A stretch of DNA of 64,000 nucleotides from Methylovorus glucosotrophus (GTDB lineage: Bacteria; Pseudomonadota; Gammaproteobacteria; Burkholderiales; Methylophilaceae), in contig NZ_VMSE01000001.1 of the NCBI RefSeq assembly GCF_009858335.1, positions 620,001 to 684,000 of the forward strand. The letters run 5' to 3'. A model generated the notes under the pieces. That model saw only the letters and a list, made by a program, of their open reading frames with translations. It made no database searches and had not been told where the DNA came from. A program made the position numbers and the translations under genes. Of this stretch, positions 7,687 to 17,327 are shown one piece after another. The number at the start of each line of letters is the position of its first letter. Position 1 is the first letter of the stretch.

Positions 7687-8442
7687 ATGAAAAAGATGAC
7701 GTTTGCATGGAGCCTGTTGGCCATGCTCATCACCTCCTCGGCACTTGCAGAGGACAAGGTGACGGTATTTGCCGCAGCCAGCCTCACCAATGCCTTGGCC
7801 GAGATAAGTGCGGCCTATGAAAAGGAGAAGGAGGCCAAAGTGACTCAGTCTTATGCCGCCTCCTCCGCCTTGGCCAAGCAGATTGAAAATGGTGCTCCGG
7901 CCGATATTTTTATTTCGGCGGATACCAAGTGGATGGATTATCTGCAGGACAAGAAACGCATTGAGGCCGCCTCACGCAGCAATCTGCTCGGCAATAAAGT
8001 GGTATTGATTGCGCCCAAGGGGCGTGGATTCAAGGTCGACTTTAATGCAGGCTTTGACTTTGCCAAGGCGTTTGATGGGCGGCTGTGCACGGGGGATGTG
8101 GAGGCGGTGCCTATCGGTATTTATGCCAAGCAGGCGCTGGGCAATCTCAATTGGTGGAATAGCGTGAAAACGCGTATTGTCGGCGCGCAGGATGTGCGCG
8201 CGGCACTGGCGTTTGTCGCACGTGGCGAGTGTGCGGCCGGGATTGTGTATGAGACCGATGCCAAGGTGAGTGACAAGGTGGAGATTGTCGGCGTGTTTCC
8301 GCAAGAGACCCATGCGCCAGTGGTGTATCCTGTTGCGCGGGTGGCGGGGGCAAAAAATGCCGACAGCGCTTTTCTCACGTATTTGAAAAGCCCGTTTGCT
8401 GCCGATATCTTCCGCAAATATGGATTTACCCCCTTATTTTAA
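7687..8442 (+). CDS. modA: Molybdate ABC transporter, periplasmic binding protein ModA
   Basis: ModA captures molybdate or tungstate in the periplasm and delivers it to ModBC. The 251 residues begin with a signal peptide (cut near SSALAED), followed by VTVFAAASLTNALAEI, where the serine is an oxyanion ligand. YAASSALAKQIENGAPADIFISAD and the late GIVYETDA strand are typical of the family. It follows the porin by 21 bp and is followed by modB after 12 bp, giving a tight operon presumably controlled by the ModE-like operator upstream of the porin. Confidence 0.96.
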   Translation: MKKMTFAWSLLAMLITSSALAEDKVTVFAAASLTNALAEISAAYEKEKEAKVTQSYAASSALAKQIENGAPADIFISADTKWMDYLQDKKRIEAASRSNLLGNKVVLIAPKGRGFKVDFNAGFDFAKAFDGRLCTGDVEAVPIGIYAKQALGNLNWWNSVKTRIVGAQDVRAALAFVARGECAAGIVYETDAKVSDKVEIVGVFPQETHAPVVYPVARVAGAKNADSAFLTYLKSPFAADIFRKYGFTPLF

Positions 8443-8454
8443 AGGCGTGTTCTG

Positions 8455-9168
8455 GTGTCGATATTGCAGTTAACTCCTGAGGAAATGGCGGCCTTATGGC
8501 TATCCGCCAAGGTTGCTTTCTTTTGTACCATGCTGATTCTCATCCCCGGCGTCTTGCTGGGATGGCTGCTGGCCCGCAAGCGCTTTTTCGGCAAGGCCTT
8601 GCTGGATAGTGTGGTGCATTTGCCATTAGTGCTACCACCGGTGGTGCCGGGCTTTCTGCTTCTGCTGCTGTTTGGCAGTCAGGGCTTCCTGGGCAAATGG
8701 CTGCAGGAGACATTTGGCATCAGTATCGCGTTTACCTGGATCGGGGCGGTGGTCGCCTCGGCTATCATGGCCTTGCCCTTGATGGTGCGATCGGCGCGTC
8801 TGGCCGTCAGCCAGGTTGATCGCGGTCTGGAGTTGGCTGCGCAATCATTGGGCGCACATCCGGTGCGTGTATTTTTCAGTATCACCCTGCCATTGGCTTT
8901 ACCCGGTATTCTCACGGGCATGGTGCTGGCGTTCAGCCGCAGCCTGGGCGAGTTTGGCGCCACGATTACCTTTGTGGGCAATATTGAAGGGGAAACGCGG
9001 ACATTGCCGCTGGCGATCTACACCTATACGCAAATACCGGGAGGCGATATACCTGCGCTGCGCCTAGTCTTGTTGAGTTTGTTATTGGCATTTGCGGCGC
9101 TTTATTTCAGTAATGTCATGGAACAGCGCGCCTTGCGTCGCATCGGGAGTGGCGATGATAGAGCTTGA
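8455..9168 (+). CDS. modB: Molybdate ABC transporter permease ModB
   Basis: An inner-membrane permease of 237 residues with about five hydrophobic helices. The EAA-type cytoplasmic loop that docks on the ATPase is seen in AAQSLGAHPVRVFFSITLPLALPGILTG. The molybdate-family signature is RSLGEFGATITFVGNIEGETRTLPLAIYT. Translation starts at GTG 8455. The 3' end overlaps modC by 14 bp, which suggests coupled translation of permease and ATPase. Confidence 0.96.
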   Translation: MSILQLTPEEMAALWLSAKVAFFCTMLILIPGVLLGWLLARKRFFGKALLDSVVHLPLVLPPVVPGFLLLLLFGSQGFLGKWLQETFGISIAFTWIGAVVASAIMALPLMVRSARLAVSQVDRGLELAAQSLGAHPVRVFFSITLPLALPGILTGMVLAFSRSLGEFGATITFVGNIEGETRTLPLAIYTYTQIPGGDIPALRLVLLSLLLAFAALYFSNVMEQRALRRIGSGDDRA

Positions 9169-10237
9169 TTATGCGATGTGCCGCGGGGAGTTTGCCACGC
9201 GCGTCAACGTCACGCTCGATGATAGCGTCACCGGCGTGTTTGGCCCGTCCGGCGCAGGCAAAACGACCTTGCTGGGGACATTGGCAGGCTTGGTCAAGCC
9301 GGATGCCGGGCGGCTGGTGCTGGATGGTGAATGCCTGATGGATACCGAACGCGGCATTGACCTGCCTTTGCACAAACGCAGGATAGGCATGGTGTTTCAG
9401 GATAGCCGGCTGTTCCCGCATCTCACTGTCAGCCGCAATCTGGAATATGGCTACCATCGATTGCCTCGTGAGCAGCGTCGCTTCAGCCTAGGGCAGATTG
9501 TTGAGCTGCTTGAGCTAGGCGCTTTGCTGCGGCAAAAGCCGCATCAACTTTCGGGTGGTCAGCGGCAGCGGGTGGCACTTGGGCGAGCGTTGCTGAGCTC
9601 ACCGCGTCTCTTGTTGCTGGATGAGCCCATGGCCTCACTGGATGTCAGGCTCAAGATGCAGATTCTGCCGTTCATGCAGCGCGTGCGCGACGAGATTGAT
9701 ATCCCCATGCTGTATGTCAGCCATGCCATTGATGAGGTGCTGCAACTGACCTCGCGCATGCTGGTGCTGGAGCAGGGGCACGTGATTGGCTATGGTGATT
9801 TTGTCGATGTGATGCGGGATACCCAGGTGCTTGCTCTGGCGCGCTCACTGGGCATGGAAAATGTGCTGCAGGTGGAATTGCTTTCGCATCATCCGGCAGA
9901 AGGCTACTCAGTCGCCAGGCTCGGCGCCCAATCGCTGTTTATCCCGCTTTCCGCAGGGGCGGTGGGCGATCGCATCACCATTTCCACGGCGGCGTCCAAT
10001 GTCGCTCTGGCGAGCGAGCCGGTTTCAGGCATCAGCATACAGAATCAGCTGCCTGGCACGCTGGGCCAGATGCGGCAGGTGGATCACCGCATGCTGGTCG
10101 ATGTGGCGCTGGATGCACATACGCTGGTGGCTGAGGTAAGTGCAAAGGCCATTCAGGATCTGGCCCTAAGCCCGGGAATGAAGGTGCATGCGCTGATTAA
10201 AACCCAGGCCTTGCACCTATACGGTCAGGCCTTGTGA
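9155..10237 (+). CDS. modC: Molybdate ABC transporter ATPase ModC
   Basis: The ATP-hydrolysing subunit of the molybdate importer, 360 residues from ATG 9155 (GGGAG lies upstream; more distant in-frame starts are inside modB). It has Walker A GPSGAGKTTLL, the Q-loop in GMVFQDSRLFPHLTV, signature LSGGQRQRVALGRAL, Walker B LLLLDEPMASLD and the H-loop VSHAIDE. The C-terminal 70 residues form a TOBE/Mop-like domain (SIQNQLPGTLGQMRQVDHRMLVDVAL). In other species this domain binds molybdate and inhibits transport, which may supply feedback that the short ModE cannot. Confidence 0.96.
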   Translation: MIELDYAMCRGEFATRVNVTLDDSVTGVFGPSGAGKTTLLGTLAGLVKPDAGRLVLDGECLMDTERGIDLPLHKRRIGMVFQDSRLFPHLTVSRNLEYGYHRLPREQRRFSLGQIVELLELGALLRQKPHQLSGGQRQRVALGRALLSSPRLLLLDEPMASLDVRLKMQILPFMQRVRDEIDIPMLYVSHAIDEVLQLTSRMLVLEQGHVIGYGDFVDVMRDTQVLALARSLGMENVLQVELLSHHPAEGYSVARLGAQSLFIPLSAGAVGDRITISTAASNVALASEPVSGISIQNQLPGTLGQMRQVDHRMLVDVALDAHTLVAEVSAKAIQDLALSPGMKVHALIKTQALHLYGQAL

Positions 10238-10265
10238 GGGGCAGGAGCGTTGTCGCGGATGTGAA

Positions 10266-10288
10266 AACCGGGCATTTGAGGCCCGGTT
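10266..10288. terminator. Bidirectional terminator after modC
   Basis: An 8-bp perfect stem (AACCGGGC and GCCCGGTT) with a 7-base loop lies between the modC stop and the stop of the convergent glycosyltransferase gene. Short T/A runs flank it. It is placed to end both transcripts. Confidence 0.65.
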
Positions 10289-10292
10289 AATA

Positions 10293-11942
10293 TTAATTGC
10301 GCTGATATAGCCTGAAGCTTTCGCGGCGGTCTGTCGCGCGTTTGCCGTGCCAGATCATGTTCCATTCCGGGCCAGGCTGGAACTTGGCACGGCCACGTTC
10401 ATCCTGAATCAGATAAAGATCGCAGCGGCGACCTGCATGCGATTCCGCGGCGTGAGGGCGAATGCCCAGGTAATAATCCAGCAAGGCGTATTGGGAGCTA
10501 CCCAGATTCCGCTCCACCATGCAGTGGTAATTGGCCGGCAGGGTTTTTTGCATGCTGCTCATCACCGGGCCATAGCTCTTGGCAGTATCAATCCACGGTA
10601 ACCATAATGCCATCAGCAGGCTCCAGGCCATGGTGATGCCGACGGCCCAGTCCGTCACCGCAGCGCGTATTGAGCGTTTGGCGTTAATGACAACGGCCAG
10701 CCAGATCAGCGTGATGAGGAACGCGGCGGCAAAGCCAATCCAGTTGAATACCGGATGGTGAATCGAGGAAAGAAACTGCATGCGCTCGGCCAGCTTTTCC
10801 GGCCAGCCCGTCATCATGGCAAACCACCCCAGCCAGATGAGGAAGCCGATCATGCCGAACAGAATGAGACCAAACCAGTTCAATGCGCTGGCGGCACCGC
10901 GCTTCAGCGTTTCAACGCTGCCGCCGGCCAATACGGCTAATGGCAACAATAAGGGCAGGGCGTAAATCTCGCGCGTATTGGCACCAAAACCAATCACGAT
11001 AAAACTGATGGCAAAGAATGTAATCAGTAACTGAAAACGGGGTTTTAGCAGCAGTACCGTGCGATAGCGCCATAAGCCCCAAAGCGCAATGGGCAGTGCT
11101 GGCCACGAAAACCATGCCAGCGTATTCAGGAAGTACACATGGCTGGATTGCGTGAAAAGCTCGCTATTGGAATGTTGCCATGCGGCAAACAGGTCAGGCG
11201 ATGTGTGCCAGAGCAGTAGCGGCCATATGGCCAGCCAGGGGGCCGCCACCAGTATGCTCAGGCCGAGAACAATGGCATAGCTTCGGGTACGCCAGGTGCT
11301 GAAGAGAATGGGCAGCAGCAGGGCGGTGAACAGAATCGGAATGGCATACAGCAAGCCGGTCGTCAGGAAACAGATGCCTATGCCTGAGCCCAGCAAGGCA
11401 CTGGCGCGATACGGACGACGCTTGGCCAGTGCCAGCGCATACAGGCCCATGGCGGAGCCCGTGAGGGCTGCCACCTCTGGCATCAGCAAGTGGGCGGAAA
11501 CAACCAGCCCCAGCGATCCCAGGAAGATAAACGTGGTTTGGCGCCCGGCACCGCGACCCCATAATTCGCGGCCCAGCATGCCAACCAGCAACAGGGTGAG
11601 TGCCATCCACAAGCCGCTTACCAGGCGTGCGCCATCGTGCATAGGTAGCCAGGGTTGTAGCAGTTTTGCCATGCCAGCGGCGCTGAGGTAGTACAGCGGT
11701 GGATTTTCTATCGTGCTGTCACCCGCGACTACGGGGGCAATCAGGGCATGGCCGTGCAACATGGATTTGACGATATTGATGGCTTGGGATTCGTCAGGCT
11801 TCCAGGGGGCGTGGCTGATCAGGCCCAGGCATACCCACACTGCGCACAGGAGGATAAGCAAACGCGTTTTTGCGCTCTCGCCTATGCGGGCGCGTGGTGT
11901 GGCCAGATTGCCTTGCCAGTCATGTTCCAGCTCAAAAGCCAT
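10293..11942 (-). CDS. Integral-membrane glycosyltransferase, GT39/ArnT-like
   Basis: A 549-residue polytopic inner-membrane protein with about 12 hydrophobic helices. After the first helix the conserved acidic pair appears in HAPWKPDESQA, and the first periplasmic loop has STIENPPLYYLSAAG, both hallmarks of GT-C transferases of the PMT/ArnT group. These enzymes move a sugar from a polyprenyl-phosphate donor to lipid A or protein on the periplasmic side. The C-terminal 110 residues form a soluble periplasmic domain. No ArnT pathway genes are nearby, so the acceptor is unknown. The gene stands alone between two terminators. Confidence 0.82.
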   Translation of the reverse strand: MAFELEHDWQGNLATPRARIGESAKTRLLILLCAVWVCLGLISHAPWKPDESQAINIVKSMLHGHALIAPVVAGDSTIENPPLYYLSAAGMAKLLQPWLPMHDGARLVSGLWMALTLLLVGMLGRELWGRGAGRQTTFIFLGSLGLVVSAHLLMPEVAALTGSAMGLYALALAKRRPYRASALLGSGIGICFLTTGLLYAIPILFTALLLPILFSTWRTRSYAIVLGLSILVAAPWLAIWPLLLWHTSPDLFAAWQHSNSELFTQSSHVYFLNTLAWFSWPALPIALWGLWRYRTVLLLKPRFQLLITFFAISFIVIGFGANTREIYALPLLLPLAVLAGGSVETLKRGAASALNWFGLILFGMIGFLIWLGWFAMMTGWPEKLAERMQFLSSIHHPVFNWIGFAAAFLITLIWLAVVINAKRSIRAAVTDWAVGITMAWSLLMALWLPWIDTAKSYGPVMSSMQKTLPANYHCMVERNLGSSQYALLDYYLGIRPHAAESHAGRRCDLYLIQDERGRAKFQPGPEWNMIWHGKRATDRRESFRLYQRN

Positions 11943-12028
11943 GTGCTATCTCAAGAGGTTACTGCTGCAGTGTATACGATGTCATGCGCCCAGTCTGCCG
12001 ATAGGCCGGGCTTGGTGCGACACAAATG

Positions 12029-12054
12029 AAAAAGGCAGCCCAGGCTGCCTTTTT
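12029..12054 (-). terminator. Rho-independent terminator of rpmE2
   Basis: AAAGGCAGC pairs with GCTGCCTTT around a CCAG loop, flanked by A and T runs. It lies 20 bases after the rpmE2 stop and is a strong intrinsic terminator for the leftward gene. Confidence 0.85.
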
Positions 12055-12074
12055 GCGTGCATGTGCACAAGAAA

Positions 12075-12317
12075 TTACATGCCGTACTTTTGGCGGAATT
12101 TCTCAACGCGACCAGCGGTATCCAGAATCTTTTGCTTGCCGGTGTAGAACGGGTGCGATTGCGAAGAAACTTCAATCTTCACCAGTGGATATTCTTTACC
12201 GTCAGTCCACTTGATGGTTTCACGTGTGGAGATGGTAGAACGTGTAATAAAGCTAAAATCGGCGCCGATGTCCTGGAAAACAACTTCGCGATATTCAGGA
12301 TGAATGCCTGATTTCAT
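12075..12317 (-). CDS. rpmE2: Ribosomal protein L31 type B
   Basis: An 80-residue large-subunit ribosomal protein, beginning [16 protein letters not shown] and containing [44 protein letters not shown]. No cysteine is present, so it is the zinc-free type B form that in many bacteria replaces the zinc-binding form during zinc limitation. ATG 12317 is preferred over ATG 12323 because GAGG is then about nine bases upstream, as is usual. It lies downstream of rho on the same strand, separated by 170 bp that probably hold its own promoter. Confidence 0.95.
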   Translation of the reverse strand: MKSGIHPEYREVVFQDIGADFSFITRSTISTRETIKWTDGKEYPLVKIEVSSQSHPFYTGKQKILDTAGRVEKFRQKYGM

Positions 12318-12493
12318 AATCATTTACCTCAAATTGGCCGGTATGTGCGGCGGGTAGTGGTTCACATGCGACAACTGCGAAAGGTGAGCATTATATTGAT
12401 TCAATAGTTCTTTTGCAATACTCGCCTGCAAGTTGCCTGTTGTGACAGAAAAAGGGGATTTTCCGCTGATCGAGCAGCAAGCTGCCCTGATTT

Positions 12494-13753
12494 TTAGCCT
12501 CGACGCATGGAGTCGAAGAAATCGGCGTTGTTCTTGGTGGCCTTGAGCTTGTCCAGCAGGAACTCCATCGCTTCGAGATCATCCATGGGGTAGAGCAGTT
12601 TGCGCAGTACCCAGATTTTTTGCAGGATGTCTTTTTCAATCAGCAACTCTTCGCGGCGGGTGCCGGATTTGTTGACGTTGATGGCGGGGTATTGGCGCTT
12701 TTCGGCCATACGGCGATCCAGGTGGATTTCCATATTGCCAGTACCCTTGAATTCTTCGTAAATCACATCATCCATGCGGGAGCCGGTATCGACCAGCGCG
12801 GTGGCAATGATAGTTAGCGAGCCGCCTTCTTCAATATTGCGGGCAGCGCCAAAGAAGCGCTTGGGACGCTGCAATGCATTGGCATCCACACCGCCAGTCA
12901 GTACCTTGCCAGAGGCTGGTACTACCGTGTTGTAGGCACGCGCCAGACGTGTTATCGAATCCAGCAGGATCACCACGTCTTTTTTGTGCTCGACCAGACG
13001 CTTGGCTTTTTCCAGCACCATTTCGGCAACCTGAACGTGGCGGGTAGCGGGTTCGTCGAAGGTGGAGGCAACCACTTCGCCCTTCACCGAGCGGGTCATT
13101 TCTGTCACTTCTTCCGGACGTTCGTCAATCAGCAGCACGATCAGGCTGACGTCCGGGTGATTGGCGGTAATGGCATGGGCAATGTGTTGCATCATGACCG
13201 TTTTGCCGGATTTCGGCGGGGCTACGAGCAAGGCGCGCTGGCCTTTGCCGATAGGCGCGATCATGTCAATGACGCGGCCGGTCACATTCTCTTCACCGCG
13301 AATATCGCGTTCGAGTACGAGAGGCTTGGTGGGGAAGAGGGGGGTGAGGTTTTCAAACAGGATTTTGTGCTTGGTGTTTTCTGGGGCTTCGCCGTTGACG
13401 CTGTCGACTTTTACCAGGGCAAAGTAGCGTTCGCCGTCTTTGGGGGTGCGAATCTCCCCCATGATGGAGTCGCCGGTGTGCAGGTTGAAGCGTCGAATTT
13501 GCGAAGGGGAAACATAGATGTCGTCCGGACCTGCCAGGTAGGAAGTGTCGGGTGAACGTAAAAACCCAAATCCATCCTGCAATACTTCCAGCGTGCCATC
13601 CCCAAAAATGCTGTCTCCCTTTTTGGCTTTGTTTTTCAGCAGAGCGAAGATGAGGTCCTGCTTGCGCATGCGGCTCGCGCCTTCAATCTCGTTGGCGATC
13701 GCCATTTCGACCAGTTCGGTCACGGGAAGATGTTTTAGATCGGATAAATGCAT
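12494..13753 (-). CDS. rho: Transcription termination factor Rho
   Basis: Hexameric RNA helicase that ends transcription of untranslated RNA. The 419-residue length is standard. [18 protein letters not shown] opens the N-terminal helical domain. The cold-shock-like RNA-binding site has [27 protein letters not shown]. The ATPase has Walker [21 protein letters not shown], Walker [17 protein letters not shown] and the secondary RNA site [26 protein letters not shown]. No insertion is seen. It is 140 bp downstream of trxA on the same strand, an arrangement common in proteobacteria. Confidence 0.98.
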   Translation of the reverse strand: MHLSDLKHLPVTELVEMAIANEIEGASRMRKQDLIFALLKNKAKKGDSIFGDGTLEVLQDGFGFLRSPDTSYLAGPDDIYVSPSQIRRFNLHTGDSIMGEIRTPKDGERYFALVKVDSVNGEAPENTKHKILFENLTPLFPTKPLVLERDIRGEENVTGRVIDMIAPIGKGQRALLVAPPKSGKTVMMQHIAHAITANHPDVSLIVLLIDERPEEVTEMTRSVKGEVVASTFDEPATRHVQVAEMVLEKAKRLVEHKKDVVILLDSITRLARAYNTVVPASGKVLTGGVDANALQRPKRFFGAARNIEEGGSLTIIATALVDTGSRMDDVIYEEFKGTGNMEIHLDRRMAEKRQYPAINVNKSGTRREELLIEKDILQKIWVLRKLLYPMDDLEAMEFLLDKLKATKNNADFFDSMRRG

Positions 13754-13893
13754 AAGAGGAGGGCTCGCTGAAAATCGAAACTGCAGGGAGTGCAGTGAAC
13801 TGCTAGGGAATTAGCGCCTGATTTCTAATTGGATGAATGACGCGTGGAGTTAAGAATCACGGTAACACAAAATCAGGCGCAAGCGTAGCGGTA

Positions 13894-14220
13894 TTAAATA
13901 TTGCTGTCAATAAAAGCAGTCAGTTGGGATTTGGACAGGGCGCCCACTTTGGTGGCTTCTACATTGCCATTCTTGAACAGCATCAGGGTAGGGATGCCGC
14001 GAATGCCATATTTGGGAGGTGTTTGCTGATTTTCGTCAATGTTCAGTTTGGCGACTTTCAGGCGACCTTCATATTCTTTTGCGACTTCATCCAGGATAGG
14101 GGCAATCATCTTGCATGGGCCGCACCACTCAGCCCAGTAGTCAACCAGCACGGGCACTTGGGATTGCAGCACTTCCTGCTCGAAAGCGCTGTCGCTAATA
14201 TGGGTAATATGGTCGCTCAT
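13894..14220 (-). CDS. trxA: Thioredoxin 1
   Basis: A 108-residue cytosolic thiol-disulfide reductase. It has the canonical active site [15 protein letters not shown], the cis-proline loop [14 protein letters not shown] and a final alpha helix. It keeps reductive enzymes such as ribonucleotide reductase reduced, using electrons from thioredoxin reductase. It lies upstream of rho on the same strand, with 140 bp between them. Confidence 0.97.
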   Translation of the reverse strand: MSDHITHISDSAFEQEVLQSQVPVLVDYWAEWCGPCKMIAPILDEVAKEYEGRLKVAKLNIDENQQTPPKYGIRGIPTLMLFKNGNVEATKVGALSKSQLTAFIDSNI

Positions 14221-14389
14221 GTGTGAACCTCTATAGAAAATGGGACTTGTAATTAAGATAGTGAAAACGAAGTATTGCGCTATCCTAGCGAAAAAAGACG
14301 CGTAAGTGAAGTATTCATGTCGGCATGATAATTGCTGATGATTGCCGGGTTACAGGGAAGGTTCAATACTAAAATCATGTGTTGTCGAA

Positions 14390-15643
14390 ATGAATAGAAT
14401 TCTGATGGATATTCTCGAACTGATCGAGGATGCCACTATCCCCAACATGGGGCATTCACAAGCAAATTACAAGGGAATGCGCTTAAGTAGTGCATTCCAG
14501 CCTATTTTCAGTCTTTCGCATTGCCGGGTGGTGGGTTATGAAGGCCTGATCCGCGCGTTTGATGAGCAACAGCAGGCGCTGCCGGTCTGGCGGATTTTTG
14601 AGCAGGCGATAACCGAGGCGGAGATTGTCGAGCTGGATCGTTTGTCGCGTGCCTTGCACATGCATAATTTCATGCAGCAGGGCCAAGCCGGGCAATGGCT
14701 GTTCCTGAATATCAATCCGCAGGTGATTGTGAACGGCAGGCACTATGGGCAGTTCTTTCAGGATCTGCTGGAACATTATGGTGTGTCGCCCTCCATGGTG
14801 GTGGTGGAGATCATTGAGGGAGCGATAGAAGATGAATCGCAACTCTCCGAGTCCGTGCAGTTTTACAAGAATCTCGGTTGTCTGGTGGCGATTGATGATT
14901 TCGGCGCTGGCCATTCCAATTTTGAGCGTATATGGCGGCTTTCTCCTGATATCGTCAAGCTGGATCGCTCCATGATTACGCAGGCGGCGAGCACGGCCGT
15001 GGCACGTCGCGTATTGCCTGGCGTGGTGTCTTTGATACACGAGGCAGGTAGCCTGGTGTTAATCGAAGGCGTGGAAACGGAGCAGGAAGCCATTATCGCC
15101 ATGGATACCGATGTAGACCTGGTACAAGGCTATTATTTCGGTCGGCCTGCGCCCTATCTGCTGCAGGAAACCCGCTCCGAATCTATTGCCAAATTATTCC
15201 AGGGTTATCGGCAATCCACCGTGCCTGAGATTCGCCATCAGAAAATGCAGGATGCCGTGGCTGCATTTCTCAAAGCGTCTGAGCAATTAGAGGCTGGCGC
15301 GCCACTATCCGGCGCCGTGCAAACCTTGCTGGCTATTCCTGGCGTTGATCGTTGCTATTTGCTTAACCAGCAAGGCGTGCAGATAGGCACCAGTGAAGTA
15401 GCACCAAGTCGCCGCTCCATCATGAGCGTGCGCTATCAGCCCCTGGCCGATGGCTCAGGAGCCAACTGGATCCGGCGGCCTTACCTGCGTCGCGCCTTGG
15501 GCAATCCCGGTGAGGTGCAGATGACGCGGCCATATCTGTCCATTGCGACTGGCGAGCTTTGCCTGACGATATCCATCGCCATCAAGCCCATGGGCGTTGT
15601 GCAAGTACTGTGTTGTGATCTGGATTGGGATGTCAGCGCTTAA
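14390..15643 (+). CDS. EAL-domain c-di-GMP phosphodiesterase with C-terminal sensor-like domain
   Basis: From ATG 14390 the protein has about 417 residues; an in-frame start at 14342 would add 16. An EAL domain fills residues 30-260. The signature glutamate is in YEGLIRA, with LFLNINPQ, VVEIIEG, VAIDDFGAGHSNF, VKLDR, IEGVETEQEA and VQGYYFGRP. The full set of metal and catalytic positions is therefore present, and hydrolysis of c-di-GMP to pGpG is likely. The last 150 residues (AAFLKASEQLEAG... YLLNQQGVQIGTS... YLSIATGELCLTISIAI) resemble a PDC/Cache-type ligand fold, but no membrane helix is visible. It converges on a PilZ-like gene with a 4-bp overlap. Confidence 0.85.
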   Translation: MNRILMDILELIEDATIPNMGHSQANYKGMRLSSAFQPIFSLSHCRVVGYEGLIRAFDEQQQALPVWRIFEQAITEAEIVELDRLSRALHMHNFMQQGQAGQWLFLNINPQVIVNGRHYGQFFQDLLEHYGVSPSMVVVEIIEGAIEDESQLSESVQFYKNLGCLVAIDDFGAGHSNFERIWRLSPDIVKLDRSMITQAASTAVARRVLPGVVSLIHEAGSLVLIEGVETEQEAIIAMDTDVDLVQGYYFGRPAPYLLQETRSESIAKLFQGYRQSTVPEIRHQKMQDAVAAFLKASEQLEAGAPLSGAVQTLLAIPGVDRCYLLNQQGVQIGTSEVAPSRRSIMSVRYQPLADGSGANWIRRPYLRRALGNPGEVQMTRPYLSIATGELCLTISIAIKPMGVVQVLCCDLDWDVSA

Positions 15644-17199
15644 TCCAGCGCGGTAAACTGAAAGCGCTCGAAGCCATGCGTACGCTCCACCAGTCTGGTG
15701 AGTACAATACGCCGGGTGCGGCCATCATAATCCAGCTCCATGATACGGTCCGGTGAATAACTGCCTACCGCCCCGACAATGCTGGCCTGCTGCTTCAAGG
15801 CATGGATGGCGGGTAGCAATAGCGCAAACTCGAAAGACGGCTGGGACGGACGGCGCAAGCCGATGGCCCTGGCGGTCGGCGCAATGAGCTGGATGCCAAT
15901 ATCCAGATTGTCCTTTTCATCATGCATGGCCCAGCGGATGACGCCCGTCGCCCAGCCCTGCATATGGTCTTCTTTTACTGCAATCACTTCTCCCACATGC
16001 AACTGGCTGGTGAGCTTGGCTGGTTTGCGCAAGGCCATGCCTGCCGCGCTGACGTTGACTACCGCCCAGCGGGCCGCCTGCAGTTGCTCTGTCAGCAGAC
16101 CGGTACGGCCGACACTGGCAGGTTTGCTGCCCTGCCACGCGCGATTCGCCAGGGCATGCGCGGCAGGCATGCCGATAACCATGGATACACTGCTGCTCTT
16201 GCGCGAGCGCTTGAACACGCGCTTGGGCACTTTTCCCCAATGCTGCAGCAAGTAGCGCAAGAGATCGATATAACGCCCATCGGTGGCATCATCCGGCAAT
16301 TCATGCGTGCTGATGATGGCGTTTTTCTTCTGCAATAACTGGATATGCTGATGCACCATGCGCGCCAGGCGGATGGTCAGCAGCAGAAGGTCGCTGCCGG
16401 TGGGTGGCAGGCTCTCATGCTTGCTGTAGGCAATGGGTGGCATATCGGTGTTGAGCTTGACCAGAAATACCGCCGCCGGATTTTCAATGCGCCCGGTGGC
16501 ATGCAGTTCTGCCAGGGCGGCGTGGCGCTCGATATAGTCAGCGACGCGACGAATCTCAGACGGTGTCAGGTTCTGTGGCTCAGCCAGTGCCATCAGCAAT
16601 ATCTGCTTGAACTGCGTGCTGATGCTGGTGGTTTTGCGTTCACCCTGTTCAATGGGCAGGTCTTGCAGTTCGGCCTGGACAGCATAGCGATACAACTGAT
16701 GAATATCGCTCCATACACTGCCCGGCGCCGGAAAGTAAGTTTGAAAATAGATATGGATCAGGCCATTGAGGGCTTCAAAGGCGCGCAGCAATAGCAGTGC
16801 CATGTGCTTGGGGTTGCTGTTGATCTTGAACAGTTTCTGCTGTTCGTCGATCAGCGCAATTTTGTAGCCATACGCCATTTCCAGCCACAAGGATTCCGCG
16901 ATTTTGACATAAGCACGTGCTTCCACAGGCAAGGGCAGGCTGGCTTTGCCATAAATGCCTGCCAGGCGTCGATTCATACTGATAACCAGCGGGCGATAGG
17001 TTTCCAGCGCCCGAAAACGGGCATCCGCAGGCACGACCTGCCGATTGAGGTTTTCCAACTCGTCGGCCATGGCAGATGAGGCCTCCAGCATGGGCAACTT
17101 CAGCCACTGGCCCATCAGCGTTTGCAGCTTTTGCGGCTGTGTCTCGGCAGGGATCAGGGGCTTGTCGGTAAGTGCTGGAATAGTGAGTGTTAATGCCAT
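15640..17199 (-). CDS. Large conserved protein with C-terminal PilZ-like domain
   Basis: About 519 residues from ATG 17199, which has GGAAGG six bases upstream (an earlier in-frame GTG lacks this). The first 300 residues are helical and lack motifs I can name. Around residues 360-450 the segment WAVVNVSAAGMALRKPA... HVGEVIAVKED... GVIRWAMHDEKDNLDIGIQLI reads like a PilZ beta barrel, with the N-x-S-x-x-G half of its c-di-GMP motif. The upstream RxxxR half is not clear, so ligand binding is uncertain. Its 3' end overlaps that of the EAL phosphodiesterase on the other strand, which makes a role in c-di-GMP signalling plausible. Confidence 0.65.
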   Translation of the reverse strand: MALTLTIPALTDKPLIPAETQPQKLQTLMGQWLKLPMLEASSAMADELENLNRQVVPADARFRALETYRPLVISMNRRLAGIYGKASLPLPVEARAYVKIAESLWLEMAYGYKIALIDEQQKLFKINSNPKHMALLLLRAFEALNGLIHIYFQTYFPAPGSVWSDIHQLYRYAVQAELQDLPIEQGERKTTSISTQFKQILLMALAEPQNLTPSEIRRVADYIERHAALAELHATGRIENPAAVFLVKLNTDMPPIAYSKHESLPPTGSDLLLLTIRLARMVHQHIQLLQKKNAIISTHELPDDATDGRYIDLLRYLLQHWGKVPKRVFKRSRKSSSVSMVIGMPAAHALANRAWQGSKPASVGRTGLLTEQLQAARWAVVNVSAAGMALRKPAKLTSQLHVGEVIAVKEDHMQGWATGVIRWAMHDEKDNLDIGIQLIAPTARAIGLRRPSQPSFEFALLLPAIHALKQQASIVGAVGSYSPDRIMELDYDGRTRRIVLTRLVERTHGFERFQFTALD

Positions 17200-17327
17200 A
17201 TTGCCTTCCACGAGTATGTAAACCAATGTTAAGACCTATGATGCCTTTTGTCACGGTGAACCCGGCAAGCTCTGTCAGTCATGAGTTAGAATAGCCCGCA
17301 ACAAGGGATCACATAGGAACATCAGCA

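Noticed and set aside
14278..14290. CGCTA-TCC-TAGCG mini-palindrome upstream of trxA
   Set aside because: The arms are only 5 bp and no -35/-10 overlap could be argued.
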